From Streptomyces sp. WAC08241 (GTDB taxonomy: Bacteria > Actinomycetota > Actinomycetes > Streptomycetales > Streptomycetaceae), in NCBI GenBank assembly GCA_007858575.1, contig CP042279.1, positions 2,356,001 through 2,420,000 on the forward strand: 64,000 bases of DNA, given 5' to 3'. Position 1 is the first letter of the stretch. Every line of letters begins with the position of its first letter. The position numbers were made by a program, and so were the translations under genes. The notes beneath the pieces are model-generated. The model ran no database searches. It saw only the letters and a program-made list of their open reading frames with translations, and was not told the DNA's origin. Positions 52,245 to 61,607 of the stretch are shown piece by piece.

Positions 52245-52296
52245 CAGGGAGGACGGCGGGCCGACCGGACGGGCCGCCGTGGACACGGAGGGCGAC

Positions 52297-53021
52297 ATGA
52301 CCGAACCGCAGCGCATTCCCGCCGGACGCAAGCGCCGGCGCCCCACCCGGGCGGCACCGTGCTCAGCGAGGAGCTGATCGTCACGACCGCGCTGGAGCTC
52401 GTCGAGGCCCCGGGGCACAGCGCCTCACCGTGCGCCGGCTCGGCACGGCGCTGGGGTGCGACCCGTCGGCCGTCTACCGCTACTTCGCCCACACCGACGC
52501 GCTGCTCCTGGCGGTGGCCGACCGGCTCGTCGGCGACTCCCTCGACGGCTTCGCGCCCGGGGAGGACTGGGTCGCCTCCCTGCGGGACTTCGCGACGCGG
52601 GTCCACCGGTCGATGCTGCGCCATCCGCGCCTGGCCACGGTCCGCGCCTCCCGGTTCACCGCCGGGCCTGCCGAGTGCCGCGCGGTGGACACCGGCATCG
52701 GCATCCTCCTGCGGGCGGGCTTCTCCCCGCCGACGCGGTGCGGTACTACCACGTCTTCATCGACACCGTCCTCGCCCACGCGGCCCTGGACGCGGAGGCC
52801 CTCGGCCTCGACGACGCCCAGAAGGAACAGCAGGTGCGGGCCTGGAACGACATCTACGGCGATCCGCGGACGGACGCCCACCCGAACCTGCGGACCGTCC
52901 GCGAGCACCTGCCGCGCATGACCCGCTCGGCCTTCCCCGAGACGCTCGAACTCTGCTGGCGCAGTTCGAGGCGCGCCTGGGGCAGCGGGAAGGACGGCGC
53001 GCGCCGGAGCCGGGGCGCTGA
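52297..53021 (+). CDS. TetR family transcriptional regulator
   Basis: ATG at 52297 with CGGAGG upstream; about 241 residues. After one slip near 52350 the HTH reads ELIVTTALELVEA, TVRRLGTALGCDPSAVYRYF and AHTDALLLAVADRLVGD. The ligand domain has FATRVHRSMLRHPRLATVRA, SRFTAGPAECRAVDTGIGIL and YYHVFIDTVLAHAALDAEAL. Slips lie near 52420, 52730 and 52965. It is divergent from the APC permease across an inverted repeat (52221-52244) and probably represses that transporter and itself. Confidence 0.88.
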
Positions 53022-53117
53022 TCGGGCCCGGAGGGTTCCCCACAGGAAGCGGTGCGGGACGTGCGAGCCCACCGGCCCGTGGCGCGGGTGGCCGTACGCC
53101 TGGGGGTGTCCTTCCGG

Positions 53118-53842
53118 TCAGGGCACGGCACGCACGAGGACGAGCGAGCCCCGGTAGGTCGGTTGCGTACGCAGGTGGCCGAAGCGCTCGTCCCAGGCCC
53201 CGGAGGCCAGGTCGTGGCGCAGGGCGCGGTCGAAGCGCTCGCGGGCGCCGTCGTCGACGAAGCTCCAGGCCGGGCAGGCCTGGCGGGCGGCCGGGTCGAG
53301 GAGCAGCTCGGGGCGTCCGTAGTACGCCTCGTTGAAGCCGTCGGTGCAGTCGAGCGGGATGGGGACGGCGTCGACGGTGCCGGTTCCGCCGAGGGCCGTC
53401 AGGATCTCGTCGACCGGAGGGTGGCGGCGGGCCTCCGTCTCCAGGACCTCCGGGGAGTAGGCGTACAGCCAGAAGTCCCTGACCATGGCCGGGTCGCAGG
53501 TGAGGACCGCGACCGGGCCGCGGGCCACCCGGCGCATCTCCCGGAGGCCGGCGGTCACGTCGCCCCACTGGTGCACGCCGAGAAGGGCCAGGGCGGCGTC
53601 GAACGCGCCGTCGGCGAAGGGCAGGCCGTCGGTGGCGTCCTCGTACGATCCTTTCCCCGCACCGACGTTGAGCACGGACCGGGCTTCCCCAGGGACCCGG
53701 CGATGAAACGGGCGATGCGTTCGTCGGGCCGGCCGTAGGAGAGGGGGCCGGAGCCGACCGCACCGGACCCGGTCACGCCGTGGTCGAAGTCTCCGGCGCC
53801 CGCGTCGGTGCCCGTGCCGGCGTCGTGCGCCAGTGTCGTCAT
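53118..53842 (-). CDS. SAM-dependent methyltransferase with internal shortening
   Basis: ATG at 53840-53842; about 241 residues. The SAM motif I is ARSVLNVGAGKGSYED; the fold continues LPFADGAFDAALALLGVHQW, LREMRRVARGPVAVLTCDPA and DFWLYAYSPEVLETEARRH. In related proteins about 30-35 residues, including the acidic AVEPS loop that holds the SAM ribose, lie between GSYE and the LPF(A/P)DG motif; here only DATDG separates them (near 53635). A slip near 53690 precedes motif I. If the join is real the enzyme should be inactive; if it is an assembly artefact the gene is an ordinary methyltransferase. It converges on the TetR gene. Confidence 0.72.
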
Positions 53843-54352
53843 CTGCCTTACCTCGCCTCGTGAGCAGGAACAGCACGAACGGGCGGAGGACGCTTTCGCG
53901 GGCGGCCCGTCCGGCCGCCTCCGCTTCGACGCCCGTTCTCACCTATCTTGCATATGCGACTCCACCAGCTCAATAGATCCCACGAATGCTCGGCCTATGC
54001 GCCGATTCACCAGGCATCTGCGCTTTGGAGGTTCGGTGTCGGTCTCCCGCACCACCCCGGCGATACGGCTGGAGAAAGCGACGGCCCCCGGGGACCCGGC
54101 CCCGGTGGATCACCCGACAGGAAGGAGTGACCGCCCCGCACGGACCGTGGGTGGTGGCCGCGCGCGAAAGCCTCCGGCCGGGCCGGCTCGGACCGGGCCA
54201 CTGCGTCGAGATCTCCACCGGCGCCCCCCGTCCCGCCCGGCGCGTCCGCCGTGCTGCCGCCGGAGGCGGCCTCGGTCACGGCCGGCCGCGCGTCGGGGCC
54301 CGGCCTCGCCGACGCGCGCCGCCCAGGAACGGAAAGGACGGGAGGCGGGGTT
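53843..54352. other. 510-bp region without a firm gene
   Basis: TTGCAT (about 53949) and an AATAGA element 18 bases later resemble a plus-strand promoter. An AGGAAGGAG site at about 54119 precedes GTG 54127, which opens MTAPHGPWVVAARESLRPGR, then LGPGHCVEISTG, a possible small protein that I cannot identify and that has no clear end. Nothing else is recognisable. Confidence 0.35.
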
Positions 54353-55944
54353 TCAGCCGCCCGGGGTGACGACCTCTCCGCCGAGGCCGACGTACACGGT
54401 GTCGAAGACCGGGCGGTGCTTGAGGTCCGTCAGGCCGCTGTAGCGCCGGTAGTTCGCCGCCGTGTCGGCCGGGTTGCCGTTCCTCTGCCGGATGAGCAGG
54501 GTGGTGGAGCCGCCACCGTCCAGATTGATCGCGTCCATCACGCCCAGCTCCCTCAACGGCTTGGTGACGTCCACGAAGAAACCGCCGTCGTAGACCGCGA
54601 TGTCGGCCTCGCCCGTCACGGGGTTCTCGTCGCGGGGTCCGGTGAGCGTCGCGAGCACGGTGCGGCCCTGGTCGTCCACGCCCACCACCGTCCGGGAGTC
54701 CTTGCATATGATCTGCTCGCCCTGGCTCACCAGGCGCGCGCACGACGTGGTCGCCCCGCCCGTCGCGGCTGCTCGGGAACTTGTTCACACCGTTCATGAT
54801 CAGACGGTGACCGCCGGAGACGATGTCCACGGACTCGTCGAGCGGTATGTCACGGCCGTCGAACATGTCGGTGACCTTCTGCTCCAGCGTGAGCCTGGCA
54901 CCTGCGGCGTACATCTCCTTCAGCCACGCGGTCGGCTGCGTACCGACGACTTGGAGGACGTGCTTGCCCCTGGGGACGTCCTTGCCGCCGCGGACGGTGC
55001 TCCAGGTGGAGGGGCGGGTCAGACTGCCGTCCGGCTCGACGACGACCTCGAAGCCCTCCGAGTTGTCCGAGCCGATCGCGGGGTTCAGGTCCGGCTTCGG
55101 GGTCTTCATCCCGTACCGGTCGTTGAAGAGGACGAATTCCGTCGGGTCCTGGTAGGCGGTCATCGACCGGCCCTCGGAGTCCGTGTACGTGCGCCCCTCC
55201 GTGTCGTTCGGGTCGTCGGGGTCCTTGTCGCCGACGCCGTCCGTCTCGTCGCGAGGGCAGGCCAGTGCGCCGCCGGGGTTCCGGTTGACGTCGTCGACGA
55301 CCTGTCGGTGGGTCCGCCGGCCGCCGGGGGCCGGTCGCTGGTGACGGCGATGCTCGTCGACACCTCCGTGATGTACGGGATGCCGTACTGGAGGACGAGG
55401 ACCGGCGGCTGGTCTTGTCCGGGTTGCAGGCGGCGCCCAGCAGGACTCCGTCCCGGACGGTCGCACCGTAGCTCTGCACCGACTCCTCCTCTCCCACGGC
55501 CGCTTGGGCGTGGCGGCCCTCGGGCGAGAAGAAGCTGCCGTTGATTCCGGCGACGGGGAGGTTCTTGTTGGCATTGAGCTGGTCGCGGACGATCTCGGCG
55601 TCGCCGGCGGCGCGGCCGTACGAACTCTCGATCCGCAGGGCGCCCTTGGCGGGGTCGATGCGCAGGACGTTCAGTTCGCGGCGCGGCTTTCCGTGGCGGA
55701 GATCGCCGGGCGGCGGGGCGGCCTCCTGGTAACGGAAGTGCTCGACGCCAGGGGCGAGGATCTCGTTGGTGTCCGTGCCGGTGATCGCCTCCCAGGTGGT
55801 CAGCGGCGGTGTGGCCGTGGTGGCGACGGCAGCGGAAGGACCGGGAAGGGGCGCGACGAGCAGGGCGGTCGCCAGAGCGGTGACACCGGCCGGCACGATA
55901 CGGCGGATGCCGCTCCCGGCAGTGCGGCGGAGGGCCTTGCTCAT
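54353..55944 (-). CDS. Secreted phosphodiester glycosidase family protein (NAGPA/DUF2233)
   Basis: ATG at 55942-55944 overlaps the stop of the I36 gene. About 530 residues with a signal peptide (IVPAGVTALATALLVAPLPG). NAGPA-type blocks: LNVLRIDPAKGALRIESSYG, LPVAGINGSFFSPEGRHAQA, ESVDIVSGGHRLIMNG, GRTVLATLTGPRDE, ADIAVYDGGFFVDVTKPL and GVMDAINLDGGGSTTLLIRQ. The N-G-x-F-F and N-L-D-G-G-G-S-T motifs define the fold of the uncovering enzyme, which removes GlcNAc from phosphodiesters; bacterial members probably act on wall or exopolymer phosphodiesters. Slips lie near 55405, 55330 and 54755. Confidence 0.87.
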
Positions 55945-56643
55945 GAGCAGTCCTCCTCGGCGCTGAAGCGGTGGGAGTTGAAGGTGTCGGCGTGGCTCAC
56001 GCCGGTCGAGGTCGCATCGCCGGGCAGCACGCGGAAGGGCCGGTCCGTCGCAGTGAGCCGGTCGAGGTGTTCGGTGTAGAAGCACGCCGTTCTGTCCGTG
56101 CGGTTCACGACCGACTCGACCTGGTTGCCCCAGACGTCGGGGTGGTAGGCGCGGTAGTCCTGGGTGACGCCGGTCATCCGGCCCCGGCCGGACGGCTCCT
56201 GGAAGAGGCAGAGCATGCCGTCGGCGCAGCGCTCGAACCCGGTGAAGCAGTGGCCCTGCGAGGGAGCCAGCTAGTGAGTTCACCTTGCCGCCGAGGTTCG
56301 GGGCGAGGGTTGCCAGGTTGCCCTTGGAGCCGGGTGCCGGCCTTCACCTCGCCGCCGTAGCCGGGCTCGGTGTAGAGGCAGGCCCAGTAGGGGAGCTGTT
56401 GTACAGGGACTCGGCGCGGTTGCTCCAGGCGCCGTAGGACTGGGCACCGGAGTTCGCGGTCACTCCGTACGCGTGTACCGCATCGCCTTCGTCGCTGACG
56501 CCGTCAGCGGCACTGTAGAGGCAGAGGGAAGCGGTCGGGCAGGCCTCGTAGCCGGCGGCACTGGCCGGCCAGGCCACGAGCGCGGATCCGAACAGCGCCA
56601 GGACGCTCGCCGTCAGGACGGCGCGCGGTGTGGTGGTCTTCAA
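55941..56643 (-). CDS. Secreted peptidase inhibitor family I36-like protein
   Basis: TTG at 56641-56643 with GGAGAG upstream; about 234 residues. The signal peptide is LTASVLALFGSALVAWPASA. Two gamma-crystallin-like Cys-containing units follow. The first has CPTASLCLYSAADG, then after a slip YWACLYTEPGYGGEVKAGT and LAPNLGGKVNSLAG. The second has CFTGFERCADGMLCLFQE, VWGNQVESVVNRTDRTACFY and ends FSAEEDCS. This resembles the Streptomyces metalloproteinase inhibitor (SMPI, I36) fold. Slips lie near 56398, 56325 and 56240. The ATGA overlap with the glycosidase gene implies a fixed ratio of the two secreted proteins. Confidence 0.75.
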
Positions 56644-56944
56644 AGCTCTCCTACGTGGTTTCCAGTGCGTTCGCACGAGCTGGGGCCGGCGGGACCCGTG
56701 ACGGGCCCCGGCCGCGCTGCGGTGAGCAGTAAGCGGCATGTGGTCGCAGCGCACGCGGCAGGGACCGTGCCCGCGCGGCCGGCGAAGAGGTGACATCGGC
56801 GGCGCGGCCCGGTGCAGGCCGTGTGAACAGGCACATTGTCGTTCGCCCGGGCGCCCGGAACAAGCGGCTTTGCGCGGCTGGGAAGCGGGGCGGCGGCGGG
56901 CGGGGCGCCAGAGCGGGCACGACGACGAGCGGCAGGCCGGTAGC

Positions 56945-56974
56945 GGTGGCGGTGGCGGTGGCGGTGGCGGTGGG
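56945..56974. repeat. Hexamer repeat GGTGGC x4-5
   Basis: Four exact GGTGGC copies and a GGTGGG end, 2 bases past the PaaX-type stop (56976-56978, minus strand). The 332-bp region 56644-56975 holds no gene; its GC-rich remainder shows no clear promoter or hairpin. Confidence 0.85.
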
Positions 56975-56975
56975 A

Positions 56976-57873
56976 TTACGCCGATGTCTCACCTCCCGCC
57001 GGGCGCACCGCGTCGGAGTAGAGGGCGAACAGGCGGGGTGCCGGTCCCGTCGGGCCCGGTTTCGCACAGGCGGTTCCAGCAGGTGGCCGCCAGGCCAGGC
57101 GCGCCCCGGGCCAGGGCCGGGGCAGGAGTTCCGGCGGCAGGAGGGGATCGGGCTCCATCGCCGCGGTGAAGTGGACGGCGAGTTCGATGGCCGTGGTGAG
57201 CCGCTCGGCACCGGAGGGGCCCGGTTCTCCGGCGAGCCCGGTCAGGCAGGCTTCGGCGAAGGCCGCGAGGCGGTCGTACCGTCGGGCGATCTCGGTGAGC
57301 GGCCACAGCGCGGCGGCCAGTGCGCGGGTTCGGTGACGTCCCCGACGCTCAGCTCCGTCGTGGTGAGACGGGTGAGGGTGTCGATGACGCCGAGGTGCCG
57401 GGCGTGGGCCTCGACGAGTTCGGTGACGGGATTCGCGGTGACGTACAGGCCGTTCTGGACCGGTGCGGCGCCGAGGTGGACCAGGTGTTCGCGCAGCGCG
57501 TCGCGGGCGGTGCGGCGCGATTCGGGGACGGCGAAGGCGAACAGGTGCCAGGTGCCGTCCCAGGGGTTGTGGCCGGCGTCCTGCCGGTAGGCGTGGCGGA
57601 CGTGGGCGGCGTCGGGCGCGAGGGATCCGTTGACGTCGGCCACGGCGCGGAGCGTGGCCTTGCGGCCGCGGCCCTCCCGGGTGAACCGGCCTTCGTCGAC
57701 GAGGCGTTTGACGCAGAGCCTGATCTGCTGGTCGCTCATGCCGAGCAGGCCGGCGACGGCGTAGAGCTGGTCGGCGTCCACGGTGCCGTCCTCGCGGACC
57801 AGGGCGTGGACGACCAGCCGGTGGGGATCTCCGGCCGGTCGGTCCGGCCGCCGGGGCGGGTGGGGTCGGTCAT
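56976..57873 (-). CDS. PaaX family transcriptional regulator
   Basis: ATG at 57871-57873 overlaps the GNAT stop. About 298 residues. After a slip near 57820: winged helix RLVVHALVREDGTVDADQLY, AVAGLLGMSDQQIRLCVKRL, VDEGRFTREGRGRKATLRAV; then the PaaX middle domain with DGTWHLFAFAVPESRRTARD, ALREHLVHLGAAPVQNGLYV and TANPVTELVEAHARHLGV. C-terminal helices include IARRYDRLAAFAEACLTGLA. PaaX proteins are GntR-like repressors, classically of phenylacetate catabolism, responding to aryl-CoA; no paa genes are nearby. Slips lie near 57320 and 57100. TAA stop. Confidence 0.88.
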
Positions 57874-58524
57874 CGCGCCCTCCGTCCGCCGGTCGCGTCC
57901 GCCGGGGTGACCGGGCGGTGCATGGTGGTGACCGCGCCGAAACCCATCAGGTCCCGCAGGTAGGGGGTCCGCTCGGTGCGGTGACCGGTGAAGCCGTGCC
58001 GTTCGTACAGTGCCCGGGCGCGGGGTTGGTGTCGATGACGTCCAGGCGGATGCGGTGGCAGCCGTGGTCGGCGGCGAGGGCCGCCGTCTCCGTGAGGAGG
58101 AGGCCGCCGATGCCCCGCCCCCGGTACGCCGCGTCGACGGCGATCCCGTCCATGACGAGTTCACCGGCGGCGGGGGTCCGTTCGAACAGGGCGAGGACCG
58201 CCAGTCGGGGCAGGCCGCGGAAGACTCCGTAGGCGGACACGACGTCCCTCGCGCCGCCGCCGGTCAGCGCCCGGCCGCCGAGCCGGTGGCTCGCCACGCC
58301 GACCACCCGGCCGCCGGCGAGCGCGACGACGCCCCGGTCGTGGTCGAGGTGGGCGGCGATGAACGCGCGCCCCTTCCCGGGCGGGCCGAGGGCGGGGCCA
58401 AGCTTGCGGCCGAACGCCTCCTGCAGAGGGCCGCCACCCGTTCTTCGGCGCCGTCGGGAACGCCCCGGCGCACCACCGCCCCTCCGTTCTCCACCGCCGG
58501 CCCCTTCCGCTCCGTCGCCTCCAT
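57870..58524 (-). CDS. GNAT family N-acetyltransferase
   Basis: ATG at 58522-58524 with GGGAGGAG upstream; about 218 residues. After a slip near 58425: ALGPPGKGRAFIAAHLDHDR, GVVALAGGRVVGVASHRLGG, ELVMDGIAVDAAYRGRGIGG (acetyl-CoA loop, R-G-x-G-I-G), LLLTETAALAADHGCHRIRL, DVIDTNPRARALYERHGFTG and TERTPYLRDLMGFGAVT. It transfers acetyl groups to an unknown amine. The stop overlaps the PaaX-type start (ATGA), so enzyme and regulator are coupled. A slip lies near 58020. Confidence 0.88.
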
Positions 58525-58622
58525 GCCGCTCCTCCCCTCACGGGACCGCCTTGTGCGATCAACTCCGGTACGTTCATCCCAGCAACGAGCGTTACTGAGA
58601 TGATCGTTCACGGGGAGGATGC

Positions 58623-59686
58623 GTGCTCATGGGATTCCGGATGCCGAAGCGACGCGGGTGGCGCTGGACGGCGTGGGTGATGGCGGGCGTCCTGGTGGTG
58701 GCCGCGGGGCTCACCGGGGTGGTGTGGCAGAACACCTACGCGCTGCGCGAGGAGAAGGTGTCGCTGTGGCACGGGGAAAGCTGCTCCAGGGGTGCTGGCC
58801 CGGCCCGACCGGGGTCCCGGCCCCTTCGGACTGGTGGTGTTCGTCCACGGCGACGGGCCGGTCGACGCGACGCACGAGACGTTCTACCGGCCGTTGTGGG
58901 AGTCCTTCGCCCGCGCCGGATACGCGTCGCTGTCGTTCGACAAACCCGGCGTCGGGGGATCGGAGGGCGACTGGCTGGACCAGAGCATGGAGGACCGGGC
59001 CGAGGAGACGCTGGCCGCCGTGAGGTGGGCCCGCGGCAGGCCGGACGTCGACGGCCGCCGCATCGGCCTGTGGGGAGCGAGCCAGGCCGGCTGGGTGCTG
59101 CCCAAGGTCGCCGCGCGGGACCGGCGGCTGCGGTTCGTCATCGCCGTCTCCCCGGCCGTCAACTGGCTGCGGCAGGGCCGCTACAACCTCCTCGCCGAAC
59201 TGGACCGGGACGGCGCGAGCGGCCGGGAGAGGGAGGCGGCGCTGCGCCGGCGCGAGGCCACCCTGGCCCTGCTCGGGAGGAGGGCCTCCTTCGCCGCGTA
59301 CCGGGCCGCGCTCGGTGACGCGGAGGGCATGACGGAGGCCCGGTGGGCGTTCGTCACCAGGAACCACCGGTCGGACGCGACCGCCGACCTGCGGGCCATG
59401 GCCGGCACACCGCTGCTCCTGGTGCTGGCCGGTCACGACGTCAACGTGGACGTCGGCGAGACCGAGGCCGTCTACCGCGAGGTCCTGCCGGCGTCCTCCC
59501 TGACGGTGGCGCACTATCCGAACGCCACGCACTCCCTGGTCGACCACGAGGTGGAGGACTCGGACCTGCGCCTGACGCTGACCGCCGTCTCGCCCCCGCC
59601 GGCTCTACACCGACGGGTTCCTCGCGGACCAGGCCCGGTTCGTCCGGCGGCCGGACTCCGGCGGCGGAACGACGCCGGAGGGGTGA
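58623..59686 (+). CDS. Membrane-anchored alpha/beta hydrolase
   Basis: GTG at 58623 lies six bases after a GGGGAGGA site; ATG 58629 is the alternative. About 355 residues. One N-terminal helix (WTAWVMAGVLVVAAGLTGVV) anchors the enzyme outside the membrane. Hydrolase features: LVVFVHGDGPVDATHETFYR (oxyanion loop), SFDKPGVGGSEGDWLDQSME, RIGLWGASQAGWVLPKVAAR (nucleophile Ser in G-A-S-Q-A-G), LLLVLAGHDVNVDVGETEAV (Asp) and THSLVDHE (His). Slips lie near 58785 and 59600. Similar enzymes act on acyl esters or peptide-like substrates; not predictable. It is divergent from the GNAT gene. Confidence 0.87.
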
Positions 59687-59783
59687 AGTGCGCGGCCGGC
59701 GGTACGGGGACGCCGTCGCCCGCACCGGTGTGCGCGCCGCCGCACCGGTGCGGCCGGAATTCCGCGGCGCGTACGGGCGGTTC

Positions 59784-60376
59784 TCAGCGCGGCACGGTGT
59801 CGTCGGCCCTGAACGGGCCGCCGTGGCCGGGGACGATGAGGTCCGCGGCGGCCAGCACCCGGAGCCGGGAGGCGCGCAGCACCTCGCGGTCGGGGGCCAC
59901 GGGATCGTCCGCCGGGCCGTTCGCGTGCCACCACAGGTCACCGGCGAAGGCGACCACGCCCGACTCCGTGCCCGCGAGCAGGGTGATGTCCTCGGCGCTG
60001 TGGCCCGGGGTGCGGATCAGCCGCAGCGACGGGGTGAGTTCGTAGCCCTCCGCGTCCCGGTTCCTCCACTGGTGGCCGAGGTACTCCACCTTGTGGTCGT
60101 GCACCCGGGCCCGTCCGAAGAGGCCCACGTTCATGGTGTTGTCCGGGTGGTGGTGGCTGAGCACCACGTCGGTGATGTCGTCGGGGCCGAGCCCCCGTTC
60201 CGCGAGGGGGCGAGGATCAGGTCGCGGCTCGCCACCATGCCCGGGTCGAAGATCACGTGCCGGCCGGCGTCGGAGACGTAGGAGACGGTGGCGGCGACTC
60301 CGGGGCCGGTGGAGCCGACGTATCCGGTGGTCAGGACGGTGTATGCGGCGCTGCGGCCGAGCGGTGCGTCTGTCAT
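59784..60376 (-). CDS. MBL fold metallo-hydrolase
   Basis: ATG at 60374-60376; about 198 residues. Metallo-beta-lactamase fold: YTVLTTGYVGSTGPGVAATV, HVIFDPGMVASRDLILA, then the metal motif VVLSHHHPDNTMNVGLFGRA (H-x-H-x-D as HHHPDN), LRLIRTPGHSAEDITLLAGT (third His), VVAFAGDLWWHANG (bridging Asp) and LIVPGHGGPFRADD (last His). All zinc ligands are present. One slip lies near 60210. Small soluble MBL hydrolases of this type include lactonases and glyoxalase II relatives. It is divergent from a GlxA-type regulator across an operator-like repeat. Confidence 0.87.
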
Positions 60377-60412
60377 GGCCTCGATGTTCCCGGACGGGAA
60401 GCCCGCTCACGA

Positions 60413-60449
60413 GTGGCACGTCTGCCGCTGATCGCGGGATTCGTGCCAC
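60413..60449. promoter_or_regulatory. Inverted repeat between MBL hydrolase and AraC-type regulator
   Basis: GTGGCACG (60413-60420) and CGTGCCAC (60442-60449) are exact inverted repeats spaced by 21 bases within the 82-bp divergent region. Centre-to-centre spacing of 29 bp (about three helical turns) suits a dimeric AraC-type protein. CACACT (60447-60452) is a possible -10 for a leaderless regulator mRNA. Confidence 0.6.
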
Positions 60450-60458
60450 ACTGGCCGC

Positions 60459-61413
60459 GTGCCTCCTTCGCGACCGTCGCCGCGTACGCCCCGCCGGGTG
60501 TCGGCATGCTCGCCGTCGGCATCGTCGCCGAGGTCTTCGGCCCGCACGGCGAGGCGGTGCCCGGCTTCGACTTCGCCCTGTGCGCCGACCGGCCCGGACC
60601 GGTGCCCACCGACCTCGGGGTGCCGCTCGACGTCCGGCACGGCCTGGACTGGCTCGTCTCGGCCGATCTGGTGATCGCCCTGCCGTGGGCCGGCTTCCGC
60701 ACACCGCCCGCTCCCGCCGTGCTCGACGCGCTGTCGGCCGCGTACGCGCGCGGCGCGTTGGTCGCGGCCCACTGCGTGGGGACCTTCGCGCTCGCCGCCG
60801 CCGGGCTGCTCGACGGCCGACGGGCCACCACCCACTGGCGGTTCGCCGAACTGCTCGCCCGCCGCCACTCCGAAGTCGTCGTCGAACCCGATGCCCTCTA
60901 CGTCGACGAAGGACGCGTCGTCACGGGCGCGGGAGCCGCCGCGGGCTTCGACCTCTGCCTTCACCTGCTGAGGCGGGAGCACGGGGCCGCGATGGCCAAC
61001 GCCGTCGCCCGGGACGTGGTGCTGCCCTCCCACCGCGACGGCGGGCAGGCGCAGTACCTGGCCGCCCCCGTCCCCGAGGACTGCCGCGACGAACGCCTCG
61101 CCGAGGTCCTCGCGTGGGCCCGCGAGAACCTCCACCAGCCGCTTCCGGTCGCGGAACTGGCCCGGCGCGCCCTGATGAGCAAACGGTCCTTCGCCCGCCG
61201 CTTCGCCGCCGCGACCGGCACCACCCCGCACGCCTGGGTGCGGAGCCTGCGCCTGAGCGGCGCCGAGGAGCTCCTGGAGACCACGGACCTGCCGGTCGAG
61301 GAGATCGCCCGCCGCGTCGGCTACGGAAGCGCGACCGTCCTGCGCGAACAGTTCGTACGCCGCCGGGGAGTGCCGCCCGCGCCTACCGCCGCGCCTTCAC
61401 GAACACGCCGTGA
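60459..61413 (+). CDS. GlxA family (DJ-1/PfpI plus AraC HTH) transcriptional regulator
   Basis: GTG at 60459 with one missing base just after it (about 60466) gives PPFATVAAYAPPGVGMLAVG, a usual GlxA start. About 318 residues. The DJ-1-like domain has IVAEVFGPHGEAVPGFDFAL, VIALPWAGFRTPPAPAVLDA, RGALVAAHCVGTFALAAAGL (nucleophile-elbow Cys) and TTHWRFAELLARRHSEVVVE. The AraC domain has VAELARRALMSKRSFARRFA, AATGTTPHAWVRSLRLSGAE and EIARRVGYGSATVLREQFVR. A slip near 61375 gives the end AYRRAFTNTP. It probably controls the divergent MBL hydrolase. Confidence 0.88.
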
Positions 61414-61607
61414 CGGAGCGGGCGGGAGAGCCGCGCGGTTCCACGAGCCCCGCCACGACCAAAAGGGCTTTTAATCCGTTTTGCTTTGTTTTCCGCTCCT
61501 CCTGCCGGGTAGCAGGGCGGAAGTGAAGGAACGTGCCGTTCCGCAAGGACCGCCGCGTTCCCCATGTCCCGTATCCCGTATCCCGACCCGTCCGTACTGG
61601 AGCTTCC
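61414..61607. other. Intergenic region before aldehyde dehydrogenase
   Basis: 194 bases with an unusually AT-rich island at about 61459-61495 (AAAAGGGCTTTT, then TTTTGCTTTGTTTTCC). It may contain the end of the regulator transcript and the promoter for the dehydrogenase. No gene is seen. Confidence 0.45.

Noticed and set aside
54127..54369. DUF397 protein downstream of the methyltransferase region
   Set aside because: A strong ribosome binding site and GHCVEIS segment hint at it, but the W-x-K-S-S-x-S and V-R-D-S-K motifs are missing and no XRE partner is adjacent.
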